Shown in pieces: positions 1 to 7,119 of a DNA stretch of 26,142 nt. The DNA is from JAAYGD01 sp964428195. GTDB taxonomy: Bacteria > Bacillota_I > Bacilli_A > RF39 > UBA660. Numbering within the stretch: position 1 is the stretch's first letter; the number at the start of each line of letters is the position of its first letter. Location: contig CAYRXC010000010.1 of assembly GCA_964428195.1 (NCBI GenBank), positions 1 to 26,142 on the forward strand, written 5' to 3'. A model generated the notes under the pieces. The model saw nothing but the letters and a program-made list of their open reading frames with translations, ran no database searches and was not told the DNA's origin. The translations under genes were made by a program, and so were the position numbers.

Positions 1-2
1 AT

Positions 3-926
3 AATGCTGGAAACAGTGTAGGATGTGCAGCAAATCAAACAGTAAGAATAGATAAGACAGCACCAACATGTGTAAGTAGTGGAGGAAGTGCAAGTTGGAC
101 AAATGGAAACAGAACGATAACAGGAACATGTAGTGATACAGGAGGAAGTGGCTGTACGGGAAATGCTTCAAATACATATTCTTCGAATATAAATACAACA
201 ACAGCATCTCCTGGAACAGTATATGATAATGCTGGAAATAGTGTAGGATGCCCAGCTGATAGAACAATAAGAATAGATAAAACAGCACCAACTTGTGTAA
301 GCAGTGGAGGAAGCGCAACTTGGACAAACGGAAATAGAACAATAACTGGAACATGTAGTGATACAGGAGGAAGTGGCTGTACAGGTAATGCTTCAAATAC
401 ATATTCTTCTAATATAAATACAACAACAGCATCTCCTGGAACGGTATATGACAACGCTGGAAATAGTGTTGGATGTCCAGCTAATAGAACAATAAGAATA
501 GATAAGACATCACCATCATGTAGCACATCAAAAAGTAATACAGGTTCAACATCTGGAGTAACTGTTACAGTAACTGCTTCTGACTCAGGAGGAAGTGGAT
601 ATTCTAGTGGAGCAGGAACGTTCTATAGTGTTACTTCGACTAGATCTTACACAGTTTACGATGGTGCAGGAAATAGTGGATCATGTTCAGTATCGGTGTC
701 TTCATATAACTGCAATCCATATAACTGTAGCTGTTATTATGTATATAGTGGGACATTTACCACTATGGGATGTGGTACTGGTGGAGGAGCAGGAACTTAT
801 AGTTGTACTTCTTCAAGATGGACTGATACTCAAATAGAAAGTGCATTTCCACAATGTTCTGATTGGACAAATAATTGTAGCAGAACACAAAATTGTTCAA
901 CTTGTTATTATACTTGCTATAACTAA
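3..926 (+). CDS. C-terminal part of a large Ig-like-repeat surface protein (5' end outside window)
   Basis: An open frame runs in from the window edge and stops at TAA 924-926, giving 307 visible residues and no start. Residues 17-91 and 92-166 are two nearly identical 75-residue repeats that begin DKTAPTCVSSGG and contain DNAGNSVGC. Part of another copy precedes them, and a diverged unit (about 167-231, starting DKTSPSC) follows. The DxTxP opening and the YDNAGN segment resemble bacterial Ig-like adhesin repeats. The last 76 residues hold 10 cysteines and many Asn, Ser and Tyr residues. Such repeat proteins are usually secreted or cell-wall attached, but no signal peptide, LPXTG motif or membrane segment is visible in this portion, so location and anchoring are inferred. 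A terminator lies about 115 bases downstream. Adhesion is a reasonable guess, not shown. Confidence 0.85.
   Translation, partial: NAGNSVGCAANQTVRIDKTAPTCVSSGGSASWTNGNRTITGTCSDTGGSGCTGNASNTYSSNINTTTASPGTVYDNAGNSVGCPADRTIRIDKTAPTCVSSGGSATWTNGNRTITGTCSDTGGSGCTGNASNTYSSNINTTTASPGTVYDNAGNSVGCPANRTIRIDKTSPSCSTSKSNTGSTSGVTVTVTASDSGGSGYSSGAGTFYSVTSTRSYTVYDGAGNSGSCSVSVSSYNCNPYNCSCYYVYSGTFTTMGCGTGGGAGTYSCTSSRWTDTQIESAFPQCSDWTNNCSRTQNCSTCYYTCYN
51..500 (+). repeat. Two tandem 225-bp in-frame repeats (75 aa each)
   Basis: Units are 51-275 and 276-500, with exact 225-base spacing of the GAT codon that opens each DKTAP segment (51, 276, 501). I count 18 base differences between the two units, of which 16 are synonymous; the two changes are Ser to Thr and Asp to Asn. 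The end of an earlier unit is at 3-50 and a diverged third unit starts at 501. The array certainly continues upstream of the window. Confidence 0.93.
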
Positions 927-1040
927 TAATATAAGAAAAAAAGTGGATGTAGTAGGTAGGTACTCTTGTGGTCAGTGGTTGTATATGATTTATATGTACA
1001 ACGGTTAAGTAATCATAGAGTGCATGTAACAACTAATATA

Positions 1041-1071
1041 AATATGATAGGTTAAACTATCATATTTTTTT
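1041..1071 (+). terminator. Rho-independent terminator after the surface protein gene
   Basis: A perfect 10-bp stem pairs 1041-1050 (AATATGATAG) with 1057-1066 (CTATCATATT) around a 6-base loop, and the strand runs on into T's through 1071. It separates the surface protein gene from mutS. Confidence 0.85.
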
Positions 1072-1087
1072 ATTCAAATACTTTTTG

Positions 1088-1096
1088 TGGTATAAT
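1088..1096 (+). promoter_or_regulatory. Extended -10 promoter of mutS
   Basis: TGGTATAAT is a perfect TGn extended -10 hexamer just after the preceding terminator. The expected transcription start, 6-8 bases after the hexamer, falls on or beside the mutS ATG at 1103. No convincing -35 is visible. Confidence 0.7.
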
Positions 1097-1102
1097 TTTT
1101 AT

Positions 1103-3637
1103 ATGAAAAGAAATGAAGTAGATAGAAAAAAATTGTCTCCAATGATGTTACAGTATATGGATATAAAAGATAAGTATGAAGATGTTATCTTGTTTTTTAG
1201 ACTTGGAGATTTTTATGAAATGTTTTTTGAAGACGCTATAACGGCATCTCATGAACTTGAATTAACTTTGACTGGAAAAAGTGCAGGGTTAGATAGCAGA
1301 ATACCAATGTGTGGAGTTCCTTTTCATGCAGTAAATGGTTACTTAGAAAAATTAGTGGATTTAGGATATAAAGTAGCAATTTGTGAGCAAGTTGAAGATC
1401 CAAAAGATGCTAAAGGAGTGGTAAAAAGAGAAGTATTACAAGTAGTATCTAAAGGAACTATTATGAATGGAGAATCTCTTAATGAAAAGCAAAATAATTT
1501 CATTGCAAGTTTAATAGATTTTGATCACTGTTATGTTATTTGTTTTGCTGATATTTCAACTGGGGATATAAATGTAGCAATAATAGAACACGAAGAATCA
1601 TCTTTGATTATGGAAATTCTATCTTATGGAATAAAAGAATTAGTAGTTGATCAAATGTTTAGTATAAGCATTAAAAACATATTAAAATCAAAATATAAAA
1701 TAAACATCAATATAAAAGAATATAATGATGATTTTGAAAAATATAAAGAAAAATATATTGATATCGAAGATGAAAGATTTGTTAAAGCAATAAAATATTT
1801 GCTTTCATATTTAGATGAAACTCAAAAAAGAGAAATGAGTCATTTTAAAGATGTTAATGTTGTGGATTCAACTAATATTTTAAAGATGAGTATTAATTCT
1901 AAAAGAAATCTTGAATTAACTGAAAATTTAAGATTAAATAATAAGAATTATACTTTACTATGGTTATTAGATAAAACTAAAACAGCAATGGGCGGAAGAT
2001 TATTAAAAAAATGGATAGAATACCCATCTACTAATAAAGGAACTATTATCAAAAGACAAGAAATGGTTGAAACTTTATTAGAAGAATTTATTTTAAAAGA
2101 AGAATTGAGAGCATTGTTATATGAAGTATACGATTTAGAAAGGCTATGTGGAAGAGTATCCTATGGTAATGCCAATGCAAGGGATTTATTACAATTAAAA
2201 AATTCTTTAAAAGTTTTGCCAAATATTAAGAATATTTTGAAAGATTTAAAATATTATGAAACTATAGATGAGCTAAAAGAATTATATTCTCTATTAGAAA
2301 GCTCTATATATGAAGAACCTCCAATTACTTTAAAAGAAGGCTATTTAATTAAAGAAGGCTATAATAAGTATTTAGATGAATTAAAAAATTCTAAAAAGGG
2401 AGATAAAGATTTTTTAATAAAACTTGAACAAGAAGAAAGAGAACGAACTGGAATAAAAAATCTGAAAGTAGGATTTAATAGAGTATTTGGATATTATATT
2501 GAAATATCAAAAGGTAGCATAAAAGATATACCAAGTGATGCTAACTATGAGAGAAAGCAAACGCTATCTAATGCAGAAAGATTTATTACTCCTGTACTTA
2601 AAGAAAAAGAAGAATTGATATTAGGAGCTGAAGAAAAAATAATTGGTTTAGAATATGAGTTATTTATAGAGATTAGGAATAGAGTAAAAGAATTTATTAG
2701 CAAAATTCAAAAAACTGCAGAAGTAATTGCACAGATAGATGTACTGCAATCATTTGCAATAGTATCTGAAGAAAACAATTATGTAAGATCTTCTATCAAT
2801 GATGATAGAAATATATATATAAAAGATTGTAGACATCCAGTATTAGAAAAAGTAATTGAAGATGAATTTGTTCCTAATGATATTATTATGGATGAAAACA
2901 TTAGCATATTATTGATTACTGGTCCAAATATGTCGGGGAAGTCAACGTATATGAGGTCTTTAATCATTACTATAATAATGAATCAAATTGGTTGTTTTGT
3001 TCCGTGTAAAGAGGCTCATTTACCAATATTCGATAAAATTTTTACAAGAATAGGAGCATCAGATGATTTGGTAGGTGGAGAATCGACTTTTATGGTTGAA
3101 ATGAATGAAGCTAACTCAGCTATTAAAAATGCCACATTAAATAGCATTATTATATTTGATGAATTAGGAAGAGGAACTGCTACGTATGATGGTATGGCAT
3201 TAGCACAATCTATTATTGAATATATTCATGATAATGTAATGTGTAAAACCTTATTTTCTACTCATTATCATGAATTAACCGATTTAGAAAACCATTATAC
3301 TAATTTAAAAAATGTACATGTTAGTGCTTTAGAAGAAGATGGAAAAATTATATTTTTACATAAAGTAAAAGACGGTTCAATTGACAAGAGTTATGGTATT
3401 CATGTTGCTAAATTAGCAAATTTACCACAATCATTAATTGATAGAGCTACTAATATATTAAAAACTTATGAAAAAAAAGAAAAGGGAAATGTATATATTC
3501 AAGAAAACCTTAAATTAGAAGAACCTAATAATGATAAGATAGTAATTGAAAAATTAAAAGAATTAAATATATTGGATTTAAATCCTATTCAAGCTTTAAA
3601 TGTATTAGATGATTTAAAAAAAGAAATTGATAAATAA
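1103..3637 (+). CDS. mutS: DNA mismatch repair protein MutS
   Basis: MutS recognises mismatches and small loops in new DNA and starts mismatch repair through its ATPase. Visible signatures are the mismatch-wedging Phe-Tyr-Glu at residues 37-39 (GDFYEMFFEDA), the Walker A motif GPNMSGKST at 607-615, the Walker B motif DELGRGT starting at D686, and the switch STHYHEL. Length is 844 aa, normal for MutS1. The start is ATG 1103 (MKRNEVDRKK, leading into the usual SPMMLQY), not the upstream TTG at 1085, which would lie inside the promoter. There is no Shine-Dalgarno, and the predicted transcript begins at the ATG, so the mRNA may be leaderless. mutL, usually next to mutS, is not here; an unknown gene follows. 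Confidence 0.97.
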   Translation: MKRNEVDRKKLSPMMLQYMDIKDKYEDVILFFRLGDFYEMFFEDAITASHELELTLTGKSAGLDSRIPMCGVPFHAVNGYLEKLVDLGYKVAICEQVEDPKDAKGVVKREVLQVVSKGTIMNGESLNEKQNNFIASLIDFDHCYVICFADISTGDINVAIIEHEESSLIMEILSYGIKELVVDQMFSISIKNILKSKYKININIKEYNDDFEKYKEKYIDIEDERFVKAIKYLLSYLDETQKREMSHFKDVNVVDSTNILKMSINSKRNLELTENLRLNNKNYTLLWLLDKTKTAMGGRLLKKWIEYPSTNKGTIIKRQEMVETLLEEFILKEELRALLYEVYDLERLCGRVSYGNANARDLLQLKNSLKVLPNIKNILKDLKYYETIDELKELYSLLESSIYEEPPITLKEGYLIKEGYNKYLDELKNSKKGDKDFLIKLEQEERERTGIKNLKVGFNRVFGYYIEISKGSIKDIPSDANYERKQTLSNAERFITPVLKEKEELILGAEEKIIGLEYELFIEIRNRVKEFISKIQKTAEVIAQIDVLQSFAIVSEENNYVRSSINDDRNIYIKDCRHPVLEKVIEDEFVPNDIIMDENISILLITGPNMSGKSTYMRSLIITIIMNQIGCFVPCKEAHLPIFDKIFTRIGASDDLVGGESTFMVEMNEANSAIKNATLNSIIIFDELGRGTATYDGMALAQSIIEYIHDNVMCKTLFSTHYHELTDLENHYTNLKNVHVSALEEDGKIIFLHKVKDGSIDKSYGIHVAKLANLPQSLIDRATNILKTYEKKEKGNVYIQENLKLEEPNNDKIVIEKLKELNILDLNPIQALNVLDDLKKEIDK

Positions 3638-3639
3638 TA

Positions 3640-3648
3640 TGATATAAT
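3640..3648 (+). promoter_or_regulatory. Extended -10 promoter for the gene at 3670
   Basis: TGATATAAT overlaps no coding sequence and lies between the mutS stop and AAGGAAGG at 3653-3660. The transcription start is predicted near 3655, leaving a leader that is little more than the ribosome binding site. No good -35 is visible. Confidence 0.55.
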
Positions 3649-3669
3649 CTTAAAGGAAGGAATGTTGTT

Positions 3670-4254
3670 ATGGAAGATATTAAGATAGAAGACGATTTGT
3701 ATAAATATTTTGAAGAGTATTTTAAAAATAATGAAGAATATTTTTTGAGGCCTAATCATAGAGCTCCTGATTTTCCTGATTTACTAAATAGGCTTAGAAG
3801 TACTAGTTTAAAGAAAAGATTAGAGTGGGTTATTAATTCAACATTCAAAACAAGATATGGTGATCCTGTTCAAACATCTTTATTTAATTCTTTTAATGAA
3901 AAAGAATTGGGAGAAATTTTATTAACATATGATTTTGAAGATATAAAGAAAGTTAAAGAAGGAAGACTGTTTGAAAAAATGCCTCAAGAAACTATGCAAA
4001 AATTGTTTTTACTAGATGAAGTAGTTAAAGGATTGGATTTATATTTTATTGAAATGTTAACAAAAGAATATGCTATATATAACGAAAGAAGCATTCCAGA
4101 TTATATTAGAAACAATGATGAAAAGTTAGAAGATTCTGTTATGTATGAGCTTTATAAAAGAATTCTTGACCCAAAATTAAGTGAAGAGATTAAAGAAGAA
4201 AATTTTGATTTTTTTCAAGATTATTTAAATAGAAGAGCAGCAAAAGGAAGATGA
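3670..4254 (+). CDS. Unknown 194-aa soluble protein between mutS and nusB
   Basis: I do not recognise this protein. It is 194 residues, charged, without a signal peptide or membrane segment, and looks mostly helical. It has no obvious catalytic motif and no Cys pair. A conserved-looking core is RPNHRAPDFPDLLNRLR (about 27-43), followed by a segment rich in Lys, Glu and aromatic residues. The ATG at 3670 is preceded by AAGGAAGG. The TGA stop at 4252-4254 lies one base before the nusB ATG, and the nusB ribosome binding site is inside this gene, so the two are likely co-translated. Its position suggests a cytosolic housekeeping or RNA/DNA-related role, but that is context only. Confidence 0.8.
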   Translation: MEDIKIEDDLYKYFEEYFKNNEEYFLRPNHRAPDFPDLLNRLRSTSLKKRLEWVINSTFKTRYGDPVQTSLFNSFNEKELGEILLTYDFEDIKKVKEGRLFEKMPQETMQKLFLLDEVVKGLDLYFIEMLTKEYAIYNERSIPDYIRNNDEKLEDSVMYELYKRILDPKLSEEIKEENFDFFQDYLNRRAAKGR

Positions 4255-4255
4255 T

Positions 4256-4660
4256 ATGAAATCAAGAAGAGAATCAAGAGAAAAAATAATGATAGCATTA
4301 TATCAAAAATATATATGTGATTCAAACAAAATTCCATATGAAATAGATGACATTATTAACTCATTATTAGAAGAACCAAATGAATTCGTTATTAATAGTG
4401 TTCATAATGTTATAGAAAATTCAGTTAATATTGATGAAATGATAAATAAATATTTAAATAATTGGACTATAGATAGACTTGGAAAAACTGATCAAGCAAT
4501 ATTAAGATTAGCAACATACGAATTAATTTATACTGATACCCCAGGAGTAGTTGTAATCGATGAAGCTATAGAATTGTCAAAACAATATTCAGACGATAAA
4601 GTAAAAAACATCATAAATGCAGTATTAGATAATATATTAAAAAATGAAGTAAATAAATAA
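4256..4660 (+). CDS. nusB: Transcription antitermination factor NusB
   Basis: NusB pairs with NusE (ribosomal protein S10) on boxA RNA to allow antitermination during rRNA transcription. The 134-residue length and all-helical pattern fit, as do the N-terminal SRRESREKIMIALYQ, the central WTIDRLGKTDQAILRLATYEL and the C-terminal VVIDEAIELSKQYSDDK, all diagnostic of the family. It starts one base after the stop of the unknown 194-aa gene, with GGAAG upstream. In Firmicutes nusB commonly precedes folD-xseA-xseB; here a putative metallopeptidase gene sits in the folD position before xseA. Confidence 0.97.
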   Translation: MKSRRESREKIMIALYQKYICDSNKIPYEIDDIINSLLEEPNEFVINSVHNVIENSVNIDEMINKYLNNWTIDRLGKTDQAILRLATYELIYTDTPGVVVIDEAIELSKQYSDDKVKNIINAVLDNILKNEVNK

Positions 4661-4672
4661 ACTTCTTTTTTT
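4646..4672 (+). terminator. Weak terminator-like hairpin after nusB
   Basis: A 5-bp stem pairs GAAGT at 4646-4650 with ACTTC at 4661-4665 around a 10-base AT loop, followed by seven T's. The nusB stop codon (4658-4660) is inside the loop. The stem is short, so termination may be partial. Confidence 0.45.
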
Positions 4673-4707
4673 GTCATTTTATGCTTTCTTTTTTTGTTTT
4701 TATAGTG

Positions 4708-4713
4708 TATTAT
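4708..4713 (+). promoter_or_regulatory. Possible -10 element for the metallopeptidase gene
   Basis: TATTAT lies 23 bases upstream of the start at 4736, within a T-rich stretch and after the weak nusB terminator. There is no clear -35, so this is only a candidate. Confidence 0.35.
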
Positions 4714-4735
4714 AGACATTACTTTGGAGGTAATT

Positions 4736-5587
4736 ATGGAAATATATGTAAGAGATAATAATCTAATAGATAGAAACATTAATTATATTCGTAAGGCTTA
4801 TTTAGGAGATAATATTAATAATTATGATAGAAACTTATGTAATTTAAGTGTAAGTGTAGAACCAAATAAAAAAAGTGTTTTTCAATATTCTGATACTAGA
4901 AATAGAATAGAAATAAGTGAAAAATGGTTTAAAGATGCTGGAAGCGATGTCAAGAATGCTTTTAATTTTTCCATAAATCATGAATTAATGCATGTCGCTT
5001 CTACTAGATATGATAAAAAGAATAATATTAGTTATTCTGGCTTTTCTAAATATTATTACAATGCTGAGGAAAAAGATAAGAAGGAAGATTATATGTACTT
5101 AAATGAAGGGTTTATACAACATCTATTGTCTAAAGAAGATAATCCTATTCTTACCGAAAATTATGAAGTTTATCGTCATATAGCAAGTATGTTAACTCAA
5201 GTAATTGGTGAAGAACAAATGAAAGACATATTTTTTAACGCAAGAGGAATTAAGCCTATTTGTGAAATATTGAATGGACTTGGAGTAGAAGAAAAGCATA
5301 TTAATTTATTTTTTGAAAAGGTAGGATCTTTGGAAGAAGACATATATAACGGTTATTCTGTTACATCAGTACCAACTATTCAAGAATTATTACTAGAATT
5401 TTATTCTAAAAAAATTGAATCCATTCAAGATAAAGAAGATGCCAAAAGATTTAAAAATATTTGCATTTATACTGTTGAAGATTCTATCAACTATTTTAAA
5501 GATTTCTTGTATGACTTAGAACCAAGAGATGCAAGGTATTCTTTTAAAAGATTAAATGAAAGTAAAGAAAAAGTAAAACATATATAA
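4736..5587 (+). CDS. Putative cytosolic zinc metallopeptidase (HELMH, gluzincin-like)
   Basis: The protein has 283 residues. HELMH at 82-86, in the hydrophobic-helix setting FSINHELMHVAS, is an HExxH zinc site. LNEGFIQHL at 122-130 supplies a plausible third ligand, E124, 38 residues later, as in gluzincins. No signal peptide or membrane helix is visible, so it should act inside the cell unless exported by an unusual route. The start is ATG 4736, with TTGGAGG at 4724-4730; the upstream in-frame TTG is part of that ribosome binding site. The gene lies between nusB and xseA, where folD is common in related bacteria. I cannot name a family or substrate. It could also be a non-proteolytic zinc protein. 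Confidence 0.75.
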   Translation: MEIYVRDNNLIDRNINYIRKAYLGDNINNYDRNLCNLSVSVEPNKKSVFQYSDTRNRIEISEKWFKDAGSDVKNAFNFSINHELMHVASTRYDKKNNISYSGFSKYYYNAEEKDKKEDYMYLNEGFIQHLLSKEDNPILTENYEVYRHIASMLTQVIGEEQMKDIFFNARGIKPICEILNGLGVEEKHINLFFEKVGSLEEDIYNGYSVTSVPTIQELLLEFYSKKIESIQDKEDAKRFKNICIYTVEDSINYFKDFLYDLEPRDARYSFKRLNESKEKVKHI

Positions 5588-5600
5588 AAACATCCTATTA

Positions 5601-5609
5601 TGTTATAAT
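5601..5609 (+). promoter_or_regulatory. Extended -10 promoter of xseA-xseB-alaS
   Basis: TGTTATAAT lies 18 bases before the xseA ATG. The predicted start near 5616 leaves a leader of about 11 bases, which contains AGGTG as ribosome binding site. Confidence 0.6.
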
Positions 5610-5626
5610 AAACTTAGGTGTTTATT

Positions 5627-6898
5627 ATGAATAAAGAATATATTACTGTATATGAATTAAATAAAATAATAAAGAAAGCATTTGATTTAAACTCTTATTT
5701 TAATAGAGTTTATCTTAAAGGAGAAATTTCTAATTTTAAAAAACAATTTCCTTCTGGACATTGTTATTTTACTATTAAAGATGAGAACAGTAGAATAAGT
5801 GCTGTTATGTTTAATGGAAAAGCAAGTAGTCTAAAATTTGAACCTAAAGATGGGGATTCAGTACTTATTATTGGAAAAGTAAGTGTATATGAAGCTAGTG
5901 GTAATTATCAAATATATGTAGACTCTATGGATTTAGATGGTGCCGGAGATTTATTTAAAAAATTTATTGAATTAAAAAAGGAACTTGAAAAAGAAGGATT
6001 ATTTGATTCCTCTTTAAAAAAGAAGATACCTAAATTTCCAAATAAAATTGGAGTAGTTACAGCAAGTACAGGTGCAGCAATAAGAGATATTATTATTACT
6101 ATAAAAAGAAGATATCCTATTGCTGAAATATATGTATTTCCTTCCTTGGTTCAAGGAAATGACGCTAAAAATGATATTGCCAAAAAAATTGAGATGGCGA
6201 ATGCCTATCCTCTCGATGTATTAATAGTAGGAAGAGGCGGAGGATCTATTGAAGACTTATGGGCATTTAATGAAAAAGAAGTAGCGTATGCGATACATAA
6301 TTCAAAAATTCCTATAATAAGTGCTGTAGGTCATGAAATTGATTTTACAATTGCTGATTTTGTTTCAGATGTGAGAGCAGCAACTCCAACCGCGGCAGCC
6401 GAATTATGTACACCGAATGTAGAAGATATAAATATTTATATAGATGCTCAAATAAACAAGGCATCAAATATTATAGAAAGTTTAATTGATAATTATAAAA
6501 ACAAGGTAAAACAATTAAGAAGTAGTTATATATTAAAGAATCCTTTAAATGTATACGAAGTAAAAAAGAATGATATAAAATATATAATTAAAAGATTAAA
6601 TATGTTGATATTAAATAAAATAAAAGAAAGCAAAACAGAATTAATATCAATAAAAAATAGTTATGTTATTAAGGAACCTAATAAAATATATGAAAAAAAC
6701 AAATATAAATTAAGTAATATTATTGAAAAACTCATTTTATTAGACCCAATGAATTCATTAAAGAGAGGGTATTCAATTGTAAAAAAAGATGGAAAATGTA
6801 TAGATAAAATTAATCAAGTCAGTAAAGATGATATGATCGACATAAATATATTAGATGGAATTATAAAAGCTAATGTAATAAAATTGGAGGAAATATGA
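5627..6898 (+). CDS. xseA: Exonuclease VII large subunit
   Basis: XseA is the catalytic subunit of exonuclease VII, which degrades single-stranded DNA from both ends and works with XseB. The 423-residue protein has the N-terminal OB-fold (about 1-105: VYLKGEISNFK, GHCYFTIKD) and the nuclease core with ASTGAAIRD (147-154), GRGGGS (202-207), GHEIDF (235-240) and PTAAAEL (254-260). A long charged helical region follows, then the LKRGYSIV segment typical of the C-terminus. The start is ATG 5627 with AGGTG upstream, in preference to GTG 5618, which coincides with the expected transcription start. xseB overlaps the stop by four bases (ATGA), so subunit synthesis is coupled. Confidence 0.97.
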   Translation: MNKEYITVYELNKIIKKAFDLNSYFNRVYLKGEISNFKKQFPSGHCYFTIKDENSRISAVMFNGKASSLKFEPKDGDSVLIIGKVSVYEASGNYQIYVDSMDLDGAGDLFKKFIELKKELEKEGLFDSSLKKKIPKFPNKIGVVTASTGAAIRDIIITIKRRYPIAEIYVFPSLVQGNDAKNDIAKKIEMANAYPLDVLIVGRGGGSIEDLWAFNEKEVAYAIHNSKIPIISAVGHEIDFTIADFVSDVRAATPTAAAELCTPNVEDINIYIDAQINKASNIIESLIDNYKNKVKQLRSSYILKNPLNVYEVKKNDIKYIIKRLNMLILNKIKESKTELISIKNSYVIKEPNKIYEKNKYKLSNIIEKLILLDPMNSLKRGYSIVKKDGKCIDKINQVSKDDMIDINILDGIIKANVIKLEEI

Positions 6899-7119
6899 AA
6901 GAAAAAACTTTTGAAGAAAAATTAGATGAACTAGAGAAAATAGTATCTGAATTAGAAAGTGGAGAAGTAAAACTAGATAATGCTATTGAAAAATATAGTA
7001 AAGCTATGAAACTGGCAAAAGAATGCGATGAAAAATTAAACAAAGCAGAAGAAACAGTAGTAAAGATAATGAAAGATACTGGTAATTTTGAAAATTTTGA
7101 GGTTGAAAATGAGGACTAG
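6895..7119 (+). CDS. xseB: Exonuclease VII small subunit
   Basis: This 74-residue protein has the XseB signature: FEEKLDELEKIVSELESGEVKLDNAIEKYSKAMKLAKECDEKLNKAEE, which forms a helical hairpin. XseB binds the coiled-coil region of XseA to make exonuclease VII. The ATG overlaps the xseA stop (ATGA 6895-6898) and the 3' end overlaps the alaS start by 11 bases, so xseA, xseB and alaS form one tightly coupled operon. Confidence 0.96.
   Translation: MKEKTFEEKLDELEKIVSELESGEVKLDNAIEKYSKAMKLAKECDEKLNKAEETVVKIMKDTGNFENFEVENED

Noticed and set aside
51..500. Tandem repeats as a CRISPR array
   Set aside because: Units are 225 bases, contiguous without unique spacers, and in frame with a protein.
35..526. 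A 163-residue open frame on the - strand with an internal repeat
   Set aside because: It is the antisense shadow of the 225-base Ig-like repeats; its repetition simply mirrors the + strand and it has no promoter or ribosome binding site.
595..837. Overlapping + strand open frames inside the surface protein gene (also 696-926 as a separate small gene)
   Set aside because: The 696 frame is simply the end of the long frame open from base 3; the 595 frame overlaps it out of register without a ribosome binding site. The later part of that register is discussed only as a possible frameshift remnant.
6899..7108. T-box leader for alaS
   Set aside because: The upstream 200 bases code for XseB; no stem-loop series, T-box consensus or terminator is present.
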